Positions 50,563 through 59,547 of a stretch of DNA of 64,000 bases are shown here, in pieces. Origin of the DNA: DASRDZ01 sp035652335. GTDB taxonomy: Bacteria > Chloroflexota > Dormibacteria > Aeolococcales > Aeolococcaceae. Both the position numbers and the translations under genes were made by a program. Positions within the stretch are counted from its first letter, which is position 1, and the number at the start of each line of letters is the position of its first letter. The notes under the pieces are model-generated. The model searched no databases and was not told the origin of the DNA. It was given only the letters and a program-made list of their open reading frames with translations. The stretch covers positions 3,150 through 67,149 of the forward strand of contig DASRDZ010000007.1 of assembly GCA_035652335.1 (NCBI GenBank). Reading direction: 5' to 3'.

Positions 50563-51531
50563 CGGGTCGAGGGCGGCGACTGCGGCGGCCGCGGGCAGGA
50601 CGGCGTCGATGTGGCGGGCGCACTCGCCCGCGTAGAGGGGCGCGGCGTCGACGGCGGCGTCAGGCTGCCCGGCGAGGGCGGGGTTGGGGCTGGGCGGCAG
50701 CCAGCCGCGCGACGCCAGCACGTCCGACGCCTCCATGGGGACGACGCGGCCCAGCGCCGCGCTGGCATGGCTCAGGGCGCGCATCCAGCGCGGCTCGCGC
50801 CCGGCGCGCAGCCAGCGCTCGGTCGCGGCGTTGGGCACGACGCGGTGGCGCAGCGGCCAGCCGAAGCCGAAGAGCGTGGTCTCCAGGGTCCGCTCGGCGC
50901 CGCAGACCCGCCGCTTGTAGGCCGGATGCGCGCTGCACTCCTCGGTGAGCAGGAAGCGGGTGCCGGCCACCACCGCCGCGGCACCCGCCGACATCGCCGC
51001 CCGCGCGCCGGCGCCGTCGTGGATGCCGCCGGCGGCGAGGACCGGCCGCCCGCCCGCGGTTTCCAGCGCATCTGGCAGGAACTCCAGGGTGGGCCGGACG
51101 CCGACGAGGTGGCCGCCGGCCTCACGACCCTGGGCGATCAGCCCGTCGGCGCCGTCGCGCAGGGCGCGCCTCGCCTCCGCAACCGTGCCCACCTGGTGCA
51201 GCACGACGATTCCGGCGCTGCGCAATCGTGCCACCGCCCACGGCATGAAGCCGAAGGACAGCACGCAGAGCGAGGCGCCGCCGTCGACGGCCGCGTCGAC
51301 GTGGGCGCGGCGGGTGAAGGGGACGATGAGGTTGACGGCGACGGGGCGGGGCGCCACCCGGGTGGCGGCCCGGCGCAGCTCGGCGGCGAGCAGCCGCGGG
51401 GCCAGGATGCCCACCGTGCCCAGACCGCCGGCCGAGGACACCGCCGCGGCCAGCGGGGCCGTGGCGATGCCGCCACCCATCCCCGCCTGGACCACGGGGC
51501 GCTCCAGCCGGAGTCGGTCGAGCAGGTCCAC
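50554..51531 (-). CDS. Nitronate monooxygenase/enoyl-reductase-like FMN TIM-barrel protein
   Basis: 325 aa from GTG 51531. The opening LRLERPVVQAGMGGGIATAPLAAAVSSAGGLGTVG and the FMN-phosphate motif PVLAAGGIHDGAGARAAMSAGAAAVVAGTRFL are diagnostic for the NMO/2-nitropropane dioxygenase/FabK superfamily. GREAGGHLVG contains the usual catalytic His region. In degradation clusters such proteins may act on nitro compounds or on enoyl-type intermediates. It is divergent from the DUF35/thiolase pair. Confidence 0.88.
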   Translation of the reverse strand: MDLLDRLRLERPVVQAGMGGGIATAPLAAAVSSAGGLGTVGILAPRLLAAELRRAATRVAPRPVAVNLIVPFTRRAHVDAAVDGGASLCVLSFGFMPWAVARLRSAGIVVLHQVGTVAEARRALRDGADGLIAQGREAGGHLVGVRPTLEFLPDALETAGGRPVLAAGGIHDGAGARAAMSAGAAAVVAGTRFLLTEECSAHPAYKRRVCGAERTLETTLFGFGWPLRHRVVPNAATERWLRAGREPRWMRALSHASAALGRVVPMEASDVLASRGWLPPSPNPALAGQPDAAVDAAPLYAGECARHIDAVLPAAAAVAALDPRG

Positions 51532-51661
51532 GGCCCGACATCATCGGCGTCCTGACCCCCTCGGCGCGAGGCCCGGGGCTCGCCGGGGTGCTGGCGAAAC
51601 CGCTTCATGATGTCTACCATGTTCAGCGATACGGCGGGCTCGTCGGTTCGGAGGGTGACGC

Positions 51662-52108
51662 ATGACCGAGCTTCGCCGGCCGCAGCAGGTGCACCGGCCG
51701 CAGCCCGTGCCCAACGAGATGACCGCGCCCTTCTGGGACGCCGCGCGCCAGGGGGTGCTCGCCCTGCAGCGCTGCACCGGCTGCTCGCGCTTCCACCACC
51801 CTCCCCTGCCCTACTGCCCCGAATGCCACGCCAACAGCTTCGAGTACGCGCCCGTCAGCGGCCGCGGCACGGTGTGGAGCTACACGATCATGCGCCAGGC
51901 GCGCGTCGTCGGCTTCGAGGACATGATCCCCTACGCCGCCATGGCGGTGGAGATCGACGAGCAGCCCGGCCTGCTGGTGGTCGGCAACCTCGTCGAGGCC
52001 GACCCCGAGAGCGTCCACGTGGGCATGCGCGTCGAGGTGCGCTTCGAACCCATCGGCGACGAGGGCATGATGCTGCCGCAGTTCGCCCCCGCAGTGGAGG
52101 GCGCCTGA
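51662..52108 (+). CDS. DUF35 OB-fold/zinc-ribbon protein, second copy
   Basis: 148 aa, with GGAGGG 7 nt before the ATG. Zinc ribbon CTGCSRFHHPPLPYCPECH, OB-fold region GRGTVWSYTIMRQ, PYAAMAVEIDEQPGLLVVGN and VGMRVEVRFEP. Its TGA shares a base with the ATG of the thiolase-like gene (TGATG), so the pair is coupled. It is paralogous to 44038-44445, with the gene order reversed relative to its partner. Confidence 0.9.
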   Translation: MTELRRPQQVHRPQPVPNEMTAPFWDAARQGVLALQRCTGCSRFHHPPLPYCPECHANSFEYAPVSGRGTVWSYTIMRQARVVGFEDMIPYAAMAVEIDEQPGLLVVGNLVEADPESVHVGMRVEVRFEPIGDEGMMLPQFAPAVEGA

Positions 52109-53292
52109 TGGCCATGCCGATCAGCAACAAGGTGGCCATCGTCGGCACGGGGTTCTCGCGCATCAGCCGGCACGCCGACGTCAGCCTGGGGCAGCTGGCG
52201 GTGGAGTCCTGCCAGCGCGCCGTCGAGGACGCCGGGCTGACCTTCGACGACATCGACGGCGTCAGCAACTACCCGCAGCCCAGCGGCATCGGCGTGGCGC
52301 CCATCGACGGGGTGGGCATCGTCACCGTCAACTACATGGTGAAGACGGCGCCGCTGCGCAACCTGCGCTGGAGCACCTCGATCACCCAGGGCACCATCAC
52401 CTCGGCGCTCACCCAGGCGGTGCACGCGGTCGCCGCCGGCGCCTGCAACTACGCGCTGGTCTGGCGTGCCATGCACGCGCCCAAGGGGCAGTTCGGCATC
52501 GCCAACGTGCGGGTGGCCACCGACGAGAACCAGTTCGTGGCGCCCTACGGCTTCGGCAACATCGTGATGATGTGGGCGCAGATCTACTCGCGCTACATGG
52601 CCAAGTACGGCCACACGCGCGAGAAGCACGCCACCTTCATCGTCAACAACCGCAGGAACGCCTCGATGAACCCGGAGGCGATCTTCTTCGAGAAGGCGAT
52701 CGGACGCGACGACTACCTGACCAACACCATGGTCAGCGACCCGCTCAGCTACCTCGACTGCGACATGCCCATCGACGGCTGCGGCGCGCTGGTGGTGACC
52801 AGCGCCGAGCGGGCGCGCGACCTGCCGGTGACCCCGGCGTACGTCACCGGATGCACCTCGCTCGGCGTGCCGTACCAGCACGTCCCCGTCTTCAGCCTGG
52901 AGAACTTCGTCGAGTCGGGCAGGCGCCTCACCCAGACCACCTGGGAGAACGCCGGCATGGGCCCGGAGGACATCGACAGTCTCAACCTCTACGACGGCTT
53001 CAGCTTCATGCCGCTGCTCTGGCTGGAGATGTTCGGCTTCTGCGGCGAGGGCGAGGCCGGCGACTTCATCCAGGACGGCCGCATCGAGATCGGCGGCTCG
53101 CACCCGCTCAACACCTCGGGCGGTGCCCTGGGCATGGGCCGCCTGCACGGCACGCCCCAGCTCATCGAGGCGGTGCGCCAGATCCAGGGTCGGTGCGGGC
53201 CGCGCCAGCTGCCCAAGGTCGAGACGGCCCTGGTCCACGCCGGTTCGTCGCTGCACGGCTCGGGCGCCTGCGTCCTCTCCAGGAACCCCTGA
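52108..53292 (+). CDS. SCP2-thiolase-like protein/aldolase, second copy
   Basis: 394 aa. It has KVAIVGTGFSRISRHAD, then QLAVESCQRAVEDAGLTFDD, IDGVSNYPQ and the C-terminal GGSHPLNTSGGALGMGRLHG followed by LIEAVRQIQG. At the thiolase nucleophile position it reads STSITQGTITSALTQAVHAV, again without Cys. A DUF35 partner directly precedes it. The pair is therefore a second candidate retro-aldolase or acyl-transfer complex, perhaps for a later or different chain length. Confidence 0.87.
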   Translation: MAMPISNKVAIVGTGFSRISRHADVSLGQLAVESCQRAVEDAGLTFDDIDGVSNYPQPSGIGVAPIDGVGIVTVNYMVKTAPLRNLRWSTSITQGTITSALTQAVHAVAAGACNYALVWRAMHAPKGQFGIANVRVATDENQFVAPYGFGNIVMMWAQIYSRYMAKYGHTREKHATFIVNNRRNASMNPEAIFFEKAIGRDDYLTNTMVSDPLSYLDCDMPIDGCGALVVTSAERARDLPVTPAYVTGCTSLGVPYQHVPVFSLENFVESGRRLTQTTWENAGMGPEDIDSLNLYDGFSFMPLLWLEMFGFCGEGEAGDFIQDGRIEIGGSHPLNTSGGALGMGRLHGTPQLIEAVRQIQGRCGPRQLPKVETALVHAGSSLHGSGACVLSRNP

Positions 53293-53388
53293 CCGCCGCC
53301 GCCGCCCGGGGCGCCCGCCGATGACTTTCGCGGTGCAGCTTCGTCACCATGCCTGACGCCACAGGCACTGACGCAAGGAGCACACGAG

Positions 53389-54180
53389 ATGGCACGCACC
53401 GAGCAGCACCCCAAGGGAGCCCCCTGCTGGGTCGACCTCAGCACCAGCGACACGGCGCGGGCGCGCGACTTCTACACGGCCCTCTTCGGCTGGACCGCCG
53501 AGGAGCCCGACGCCGCCCACGGCGGCTACTTCAGCTTCCTCAAGGACGGCGTGCGCGTCGCCGGCTGCATGGGCCGGGCGCCCGGGCAGGAGGGGCCTGA
53601 CGTGTGGGTCGTGCACCTCTCCACCCCTGACGCGCGCCGGACGCTCGAGGACGCGAAGGCGCACGGCGGCCAGGTGATCGTCGACGCCATGGACGTCGAC
53701 GACCTCGGCACCATGTCGCTGATCCTCGACCCCTCGGGCGCGCCCGTCGGCGCCTGGCAGCCGGGCACGCACAAGGGCTTCGGCGTCGCCTACGAGAGCG
53801 GCGCGCCGGCCTGGTTCGAGCTGCACACCCGGGACTACGCCAGGGCGGTCGACTTCTACCGCGACGTCTTCGGCTGGCAGACGGTCACCGCCAGCGACAG
53901 CGACGAGCTGCGCTACACCCTGCTGCAGCCGGGCGAGACCCAGCTGGCCGGGATCATGGACGACACGCCGCACACGCCCGACACGGTGCCCTCGCACTGG
54001 ACGGTGTACTTCGGCGTCGCCGACGCCGACGCCGCCGTGGCCAGGATCCGCGAGATGGGCGGCACCATCCTCATGGAGCCGATGGACACGCCGTACGGGC
54101 GCCTCGCCGCCGCCGTCGACCCCACCGGCGCGTCGTTCAACCTGATGCAGGCGACGCCCGCCATGGCCATGGGGCACTGA
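53389..54180 (+). CDS. Two-domain VOC (glyoxalase/bleomycin-resistance fold) protein
   Basis: 263 aa, with AAGGAG upstream of the ATG. Two betaalphabeta-betabetabeta modules are visible: CWVDLSTSDTARARDFYTALFGW with MSLILDPSGAPVGAWQP, and AWFELHTRDYARAVDFYRDVFGW with AAAVDPTGASFNLMQ. In high-GC bacteria this pattern is annotated as a VOC-family protein, occasionally as hydroxylase. Metal ligands are not complete enough to assign activity. No close operon partner; 96 nt without features precede it. Confidence 0.85.
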   Translation: MARTEQHPKGAPCWVDLSTSDTARARDFYTALFGWTAEEPDAAHGGYFSFLKDGVRVAGCMGRAPGQEGPDVWVVHLSTPDARRTLEDAKAHGGQVIVDAMDVDDLGTMSLILDPSGAPVGAWQPGTHKGFGVAYESGAPAWFELHTRDYARAVDFYRDVFGWQTVTASDSDELRYTLLQPGETQLAGIMDDTPHTPDTVPSHWTVYFGVADADAAVARIREMGGTILMEPMDTPYGRLAAAVDPTGASFNLMQATPAMAMGH

Positions 54181-54207
54181 TCTCCGGAGCAGTGCCAGAC
54201 TGACCGG

Positions 54208-55179
54208 ATGGCCGGCGACGACGCGCTCGACGGGGTGGCCTTCACCAATCTCGACGAGCCCCTCTTCCCCGAGGCGGACGCCAGCAAGCGCGACCTCGTC
54301 GACTACCTCGACGCCGTCGCCGGCCTCCTCATCCCCGAGCTGCGCGACCGGCCGCTGTCGGTGATCCGCGTGCTGCGCGGGCAGGCGCCCTTCATGCAGA
54401 AGAACGTGCCCGCCTACGCCCCGCCGTGGGTGCGCACCGTGCGGCTCTGGGCGGAGACCTCGAAGCGCGACGTGTCGTATGCGCTGTGCAACGACCGCCG
54501 CACGCTGATGTGGTTCGCCAACCAGCGCGCCGTCGAGTATCACCCGGCGCTGGTGCGCGTCGACCACCTCGAGGCGCCGACGCATCTCGTCATGGACCTC
54601 GACCCGCCGCATGCCGGGGGCTTCGAGGCGGCGGTGCAGGCCGCCCACCTCGTTCGCGAGACGCTCGCCGGCCTGCATCTCGCCGGTGCGGTGAAGACCA
54701 GCGGCGCCAAGGGCGTGCACGTCTTCGTCCCGGTGGCGGAGGCGAGCGTCGAGGACGTCGCCGCCGCGGCCCGGGCCATCGCCGCGCGGGCGGAGCGGCT
54801 CGATCCCGCGCTGGCCACCACCGCCTTCATGAAGGAGGGCCGCGGCGGCAGGGTGTTCCTCGACTCGACGCGGGTGGGCTGGGCCACGGTGGTGGCGGCC
54901 TACAGCCCGCGGGCGCGGCCCGGCGTGCCCGTCTCATTCCCGGTGGCCTGGGAGGACCTCGACCGCGTGGCGCCCGGCGACTTCACCGTCCACACCGCCG
55001 TGCGGCTGCTCGCCGGCCGCGACCCCTGGGTCGAGCTGATGCCCCGACCCCAGGTCCTTCCTGCCGATATCATCGCGGAGGGCCGGGCCATCCCCCTGGC
55101 TCGCGTGCAGGCGATGCACGAGGGCAGGCGGAGGGCGCGGCTGCGCCGCAGCGGAGAGGGAGAGACGCCACCAGCATGA
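54208..55179 (+). CDS. LigD-type polymerase/primase domain protein (NHEJ PolDom)
   Basis: 323 aa. It contains ASKRDLVDYLDAVAGLLIPEL near the start, GQAPFMQKNVPAYAPPWV, and the catalytic pair in HLVMDLDPPHAG (DxD). TSGAKGVHVFVPV and the third acidic region follow, with RARPGVPVSFPVAWEDL and PGDFTVHTAVRLLA. This is the stand-alone polymerase domain of the bacterial non-homologous end joining ligase LigD, which fills gaps with ribonucleotides. No Ku or ligase gene is in view. Its stop overlaps the GntR start (ATGA), an odd pairing for a catabolic cluster. Confidence 0.9.
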   Translation: MAGDDALDGVAFTNLDEPLFPEADASKRDLVDYLDAVAGLLIPELRDRPLSVIRVLRGQAPFMQKNVPAYAPPWVRTVRLWAETSKRDVSYALCNDRRTLMWFANQRAVEYHPALVRVDHLEAPTHLVMDLDPPHAGGFEAAVQAAHLVRETLAGLHLAGAVKTSGAKGVHVFVPVAEASVEDVAAAARAIAARAERLDPALATTAFMKEGRGGRVFLDSTRVGWATVVAAYSPRARPGVPVSFPVAWEDLDRVAPGDFTVHTAVRLLAGRDPWVELMPRPQVLPADIIAEGRAIPLARVQAMHEGRRRARLRRSGEGETPPA

Positions 55180-55907
55180 GAGACCGCGCGGGCTCGGCGA
55201 GCAACGGGCGCGGGCCGAAGAAGGCTGAGGCGCTGGCGCGCCTGCTCCTGGAGCGCGGGCTCGAGGAGGGCAGCCCGCTTCCCCCCGAGATGGCGCTGTG
55301 CGCCGAGTACCGGGTGGGGCGCAACACCGTGCGCGAGGCGCAGCGCATCCTCGAGGTGCACGGCGCGCTCGACATCAACACGGGCTTCGGCGGCGGCGCG
55401 CAGGTGACCGTGCCCGACAGCCGCGACCACGCGCGGATCGCCGCCTTCTACTTCCGCGCCGCCGGGGTGCGCATGCACCAGCTCACCGAGGCGCGCCTGG
55501 TCATGGAGCCGCTCTCGGCGGGACTGGCGGCCCGCCGGCGCACGCCCGAGGACGAGGAGGCGCTGCGCAGGACCCTGGAGGTGCTGGCCCGGCGCCGCGC
55601 GGGCCCCGACAACCCCGAGTTCCTCAGCGCCGGCCGCGAGTTCCACCAGCTGATCAGCACCATCTCGGGCAACCCGGTGATCAGCCTCTTCTCGATGGCG
55701 CTGGTGCACATGGTCGTCGACCGCGCCGGCCTGGTGTATCCCGAGCACCTGCGCGAGGATGTGGTGGAGGCGCACCTCGGCATCGGCCGCGCCATCCTCA
55801 ACGGCAACGCGGCGCGCGCCGAGCGGTTGATGCGCGAGCACATCCTGGAGTCCGACGCCAGGGTGTGGGAGACGCTGGGACGGAACGAGGCGCTCTCCTG
55901 GCGCTGA
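55176..55907 (+). CDS. GntR-family (FadR/FCD-type) regulator
   Basis: 243 aa. The wHTH is KKAEALARLLLERGLEEGSPLPPEMALC, then RVGRNTVREAQRILEVHGALDI and a Gly-rich wing. An FCD ligand domain follows with EARLVMEPLSAGLAARR, GREFHQLISTISGNPVISLF and VEAHLGIGRAILNGNAARAERLMREHI. The Asp/His residues of FCD metal sites can be seen in REFHQ and VEAHLGI. It is paralogous to the GntR at 61683. The palindrome just downstream, at 55973, is its likely operator, controlling the amidohydrolase/CoA-transferase unit. Confidence 0.9.
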   Translation: MRDRAGSASNGRGPKKAEALARLLLERGLEEGSPLPPEMALCAEYRVGRNTVREAQRILEVHGALDINTGFGGGAQVTVPDSRDHARIAAFYFRAAGVRMHQLTEARLVMEPLSAGLAARRRTPEDEEALRRTLEVLARRRAGPDNPEFLSAGREFHQLISTISGNPVISLFSMALVHMVVDRAGLVYPEHLREDVVEAHLGIGRAILNGNAARAERLMREHILESDARVWETLGRNEALSWR

Positions 55908-55947
55908 GATGCGCCCTCGGCGGCGTCGGGGCGCACCCTCGCCGCGC

Positions 55948-55993
55948 TTGACCGTCCCTCCGTCCCTATCTACTATCCATATCCTATTCATAG
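55948..55993 (+). promoter_or_regulatory. Promoter and overlapping palindromic GntR operator
   Basis: TTGACC (55948-55953), a 17-bp spacer and TACTAT (55971-55976) form a strong promoter for the operon at 56016. An imperfect palindrome with outer arms CTAT (55973-55976) and ATAG (55990-55993) and inner ATA/TAT pairs overlaps the -10 and the expected start of transcription. TTCATAGATT at its right end recurs as TCCATAGATT at 61695. A GGAGGA ribosome binding site follows. Confidence 0.55.
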
Positions 55994-56015
55994 ATTTCCG
56001 GAGGACGGCTCTGCG

Positions 56016-57182
56016 ATGGCCGTGAGCTCGAAGCTGCGCATCCTCTCCGCCGACTCGCACATCTGCGAGCCCGGCGACCTCTGGACGGGCTACGTCGAGC
56101 CCCGCTTCCGCGACCGCGCCCCGCGCATCGTCGAGGACCCCGAGAAGGGCGACATCTGGCGGGCCGAGGGGCTGAACCTGCCCAACATCGCGGCCATGGG
56201 CGGGGCGGGACGCACCTCCGAGCAGGTGGCCATCAAGCCCAAGTTCGAGCGCGACATCGTGCGGGGCGGCTGGGACCCCGAGCAGCGCCTCAAGGACATG
56301 GACGAGGGCGGCGTCGACGCCCAGATCCTCTTCCCCACCGCGGGCTTCTGGCTCTACGGGCTCGACGACCCCGACCTGCTGCGCGCCTGCTTCGTCGCCT
56401 GGAACAACTGGGTGCGCGACTTCTGCCGTGGCAAGGAGGACCGCCTGCGCGGCGTCGCCTTCCTCTCCGTCGACGACGTGCAGTGGGCCGTCGCCGAGAT
56501 GAAGCGCTGCAAGGAGATGGGCCTGGTGGCGGCCAACATCCCGCTGGTGCCGCTGGGCGCGCCCTACAGCGACCTCACCTACGAGCCGCTCTGGTCGGCC
56601 GCCGAGGATCTGGACATGCCGCTGACCAGCCACACCGGCTCGGTGCGCGGGCCGAGCAACATCGCCCGCCAGCCCGACGCCTTCGCCGAGCGCTTCATCC
56701 CCCTGGCGGAGCGTTCCTGGAAGGTGGCGGCCAGCACCGGGGTGGCGAGTCCGCAGGTGCCGCAGATGGTCAACGAGCTGATCCTCACCGGCGTCGTGGA
56801 GCGGCATCCCAGGCTGCGCATCATCCCCACCGAGTTCGACGCCGGCTGGGCTGCGTTCTGGATCGACAAGCTGGACCAGACGCTGGTCTTCGACCGCAGC
56901 AAGCGCTACGTGCGCAGGTGGGACCTGACGCCCAGCGAGCTGTTCCGCCGCAACTTCGCGCTCACCTTCATCAACGACAAGACCGCGGTGGCGGCGCGCG
57001 ACATCATCGGCCTGGAGAACATCCTCTGGTCCGACGACTTCCCGCACACCAGCGAGGGGCTCTGGAAGAACACCGACTACGTCTTCCACCGCCTCTTCGA
57101 CGAGGGCGGCGTCCCGGACGCGGAGCGGCGCCAGATCCTCGGCGAGAACATGACCCGGATCTTCCACTGCTTCGAGGCCTAG
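56016..57182 (+). CDS. ACMSD-like amidohydrolase/decarboxylase, paralogue of the gene at 44533
   Basis: 388 aa. It shares long identical stretches with the 44533 product, including SADSHICEPGDLW, PRFRDRAPRIVEDPE, AAMGG, CKEMGLVAANIPL and FRRNFALTFI. Metal ligands are in SADSHICEP, PLTSHTGSVRG and WSDDFPHTSEGLW. It heads an operon with the double CoA-transferase (11 nt gap). GGAGGA lies upstream of the ATG. Probably decarboxylates or hydrolyses an intermediate of the same pathway. Confidence 0.9.
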   Translation: MAVSSKLRILSADSHICEPGDLWTGYVEPRFRDRAPRIVEDPEKGDIWRAEGLNLPNIAAMGGAGRTSEQVAIKPKFERDIVRGGWDPEQRLKDMDEGGVDAQILFPTAGFWLYGLDDPDLLRACFVAWNNWVRDFCRGKEDRLRGVAFLSVDDVQWAVAEMKRCKEMGLVAANIPLVPLGAPYSDLTYEPLWSAAEDLDMPLTSHTGSVRGPSNIARQPDAFAERFIPLAERSWKVAASTGVASPQVPQMVNELILTGVVERHPRLRIIPTEFDAGWAAFWIDKLDQTLVFDRSKRYVRRWDLTPSELFRRNFALTFINDKTAVAARDIIGLENILWSDDFPHTSEGLWKNTDYVFHRLFDEGGVPDAERRQILGENMTRIFHCFEA

Positions 57183-57193
57183 GAGGCGACACC

Positions 57194-59539
57194 ATGGCCG
57201 GACCGCTCGAGGGAATCCGCGTCTTCGACTGGACGGGATACGGCGTGGGGCCGTTCTCCACCAGCGTGCTCGGTGCGCTGGGGGCCGAGGTGATCAAGAT
57301 CGAGCAGCCGCCGGGGGAGATCGTCACCCGATCCGGCAACGCGCAGGCGCCGGGCGGGACGATCAACGGCTACGAGGCCTTCTACCTCAACTTCAACATG
57401 AACAAGAAGCTCCTCCTGCTCAACCTCAAGGACGAGGCGGACAGGGAGAGGGCGTTCGCGCTGCTGCGCACCTGCGACGTCTTCGTCAACAACCTGCGCT
57501 TCGGCGTGCCCGCCAAGCTGGGCTTCGGCTACGAGCAGGTGCGCCGCGTCAACCCGCGCATCGTCTACTGCGTCAGCACCGCCTGGGGCAGCAGCGGGCC
57601 GATGGCCCCGGTGGGCGGCAGCGACGGCGTCTGCCAGTGCTTCTGCGGCTGGACCAGCATCACCGGCGCGCCCGGCGGTCGCGGTGAGTACCTGCGCTAC
57701 CAGGGCCAGATCGACCTCAACACCAGCATCTACATCGCCGCCTCCATCCTCCAGGCGCTGGTGGCGCGCGACCGCACAGGCCTTGGCCAGGCGGTCGACA
57801 TCAACATGCCCGCCACCGCCATCGCCATGCAGTCGACGCGCCTCGCCGAGTACCTCGCCACCGGCGAGCAGCCGCTGCCGTTGGGCAGCGCCAGCGCCAC
57901 CACCGCGCCGCACCAGGCCTTCCGCAGCGGGGACAACGTCTGGCTGGCCGTCGGCGTCGTCGACGACGGGCAGTGGCTGGCCCTGTGCCGCGCCCTGGAG
58001 GCGCCCGAGCTGGCCGCCGACTCGCGCTACGCGAGCAACGCCGGCCGTGTCCAGCACCGTGAGGAGCTGGCCGCGGCGCTGCAGGAGATCTTCGCCAGGC
58101 GGCCGGTCATCTGGTGGAGCACGCAGCTCACCCGGCACAACGTGCCGCACAGCCGCTTCTGGGACTTCGAGACGCTGACCCTGCATCCCCAGGTGCGCGA
58201 GAACGAGCATCTCATCCGCATCGACACCGGCAAGGCCGGCACCGTCTGGACCGGCGGCCCGCCCTGGAAGTTCGAGAAGACGCCGGCGCGGATGGAGCGC
58301 AACCCCTGGCCCGACGAGGAGCAATCCGCCCTGCTGCTCGACGGCCTCCCCGCCGCGACGCCGGCCGAGCCGAACGGCTCAGCGGCGGCCGTCGACGGCG
58401 GTCCGTTGCACGGGCTCCACGTCGTCGAGATCGCCCAGGGCATCATCGGCCCCTACTGCGGCGCGCTGCTCGCCGACGGCGGCGCCGACGTGATCAAGGT
58501 GGAGCCGCAGGGCGGCGACCACCTGCGCGCCGCGGGACCGCCCTTCGTGGGCGAGGACAGCGTCACCTTCCAGACGCTCAACCGCAACAAGCGCGGCGTC
58601 ACCGACGCGGGCCAGCGCCTCGAGGACCTGGTGCGCTGGGCCGACGTCGTCGTCTGCGACCACGGCGACCCGGCGGAGTCGCTGCAGTCGCTCAACCCGC
58701 GCGCCGTCTGGTGCAGCGTCAGCCCCTACGGAGAGAACGGCCCGCTCGCGGACATGCCCGCGTCGGAGCTGGTGCTGCAGGCGATGAGCAACATCTGGGC
58801 GGGCCTCGGCGTTCCCGGTGAGGAGCCGCGCCGGCTGGGCGCGGACAAGGTGAGCATCGACGCCGGCGTCTTCGCCTTCCAGGCGGTGCTCGCCGCGCTG
58901 CACGCGCGCGAGCGCAGCGGTGAGGGGCAGCGCGTGGCGGTGAGCGCGCTGGGCGGCATCCTCTACCTCAAGGGCATGCACTGGGTGCCCTACAGCAACC
59001 CGGACCACTGGCCCTCGATCCGCGGCTACGGCGGCCACGCGCTGCGCGTCTTCACCGACCCGCCCAACCACGGGTACGCCACCAAGGACCTGGCGGTGAT
59101 GCTGCAGTCGTTGGACGCCAACGAGCAGGACTTCCGCGAGTTGCTCGACGACCTCGGCATCGCCGCCGAGGGGGCCGAGATGACCTTCCGCGTCCAGGAC
59201 GATCCGCGCAAGCACTACGGCTCGCTGGAGAACATGCCCATCTGGGAGAAGGCCTTCGCCACGCGGAGCTTCGCCGAGCTGGACTCGATCTTCGCCCGCC
59301 ACAACTGGAACATCTTCCCCTACAACGACTACGACAGCCTCTTCGCCCATCCCCAGACGACGACGCTGGACATGGTGCGGGAGTACCGGCATCCGTCGGC
59401 CGGGTCGGTGCGCGTCATCTCGACGCCGTGGCGCTACTCGGCGACCCCGGAGAGCCGGGACTACCGGCCGGCGCCGCTCCTCGGCCAGCACGACGGCGAG
59501 GTCGCCGAGATGCTGGCCGCGGAGCGAGCGCCGGTCTGA
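57194..59539 (+). CDS. Double-domain family III CoA-transferase (CaiB/BaiF type)
   Basis: 781 aa, with AGGAGG upstream of ATG 57194. Two CaiB-like halves are fused: residues 1 to about 385 (LEGIRVFDWTGYGVGPFSTS, LGALGAEVIKIEQPPGE) and about 400-781 (LHGLHVVEIAQGIIGPYCGA, LLADGGADVIKVEPQGGDH). Both halves keep an Asp at the expected catalytic position (QIDLNTSIYIAASILQAL; SIDAGVFAFQAVLAAL). Such enzymes move CoA from a donor acyl-CoA to an acid. Normal family members are about 400-aa intertwined dimers, so this fusion may be a single-chain equivalent. Confidence 0.9.
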   Translation: MAGPLEGIRVFDWTGYGVGPFSTSVLGALGAEVIKIEQPPGEIVTRSGNAQAPGGTINGYEAFYLNFNMNKKLLLLNLKDEADRERAFALLRTCDVFVNNLRFGVPAKLGFGYEQVRRVNPRIVYCVSTAWGSSGPMAPVGGSDGVCQCFCGWTSITGAPGGRGEYLRYQGQIDLNTSIYIAASILQALVARDRTGLGQAVDINMPATAIAMQSTRLAEYLATGEQPLPLGSASATTAPHQAFRSGDNVWLAVGVVDDGQWLALCRALEAPELAADSRYASNAGRVQHREELAAALQEIFARRPVIWWSTQLTRHNVPHSRFWDFETLTLHPQVRENEHLIRIDTGKAGTVWTGGPPWKFEKTPARMERNPWPDEEQSALLLDGLPAATPAEPNGSAAAVDGGPLHGLHVVEIAQGIIGPYCGALLADGGADVIKVEPQGGDHLRAAGPPFVGEDSVTFQTLNRNKRGVTDAGQRLEDLVRWADVVVCDHGDPAESLQSLNPRAVWCSVSPYGENGPLADMPASELVLQAMSNIWAGLGVPGEEPRRLGADKVSIDAGVFAFQAVLAALHARERSGEGQRVAVSALGGILYLKGMHWVPYSNPDHWPSIRGYGGHALRVFTDPPNHGYATKDLAVMLQSLDANEQDFRELLDDLGIAAEGAEMTFRVQDDPRKHYGSLENMPIWEKAFATRSFAELDSIFARHNWNIFPYNDYDSLFAHPQTTTLDMVREYRHPSAGSVRVISTPWRYSATPESRDYRPAPLLGQHDGEVAEMLAAERAPV

Positions 59540-59547
59540 CGCCCGGG

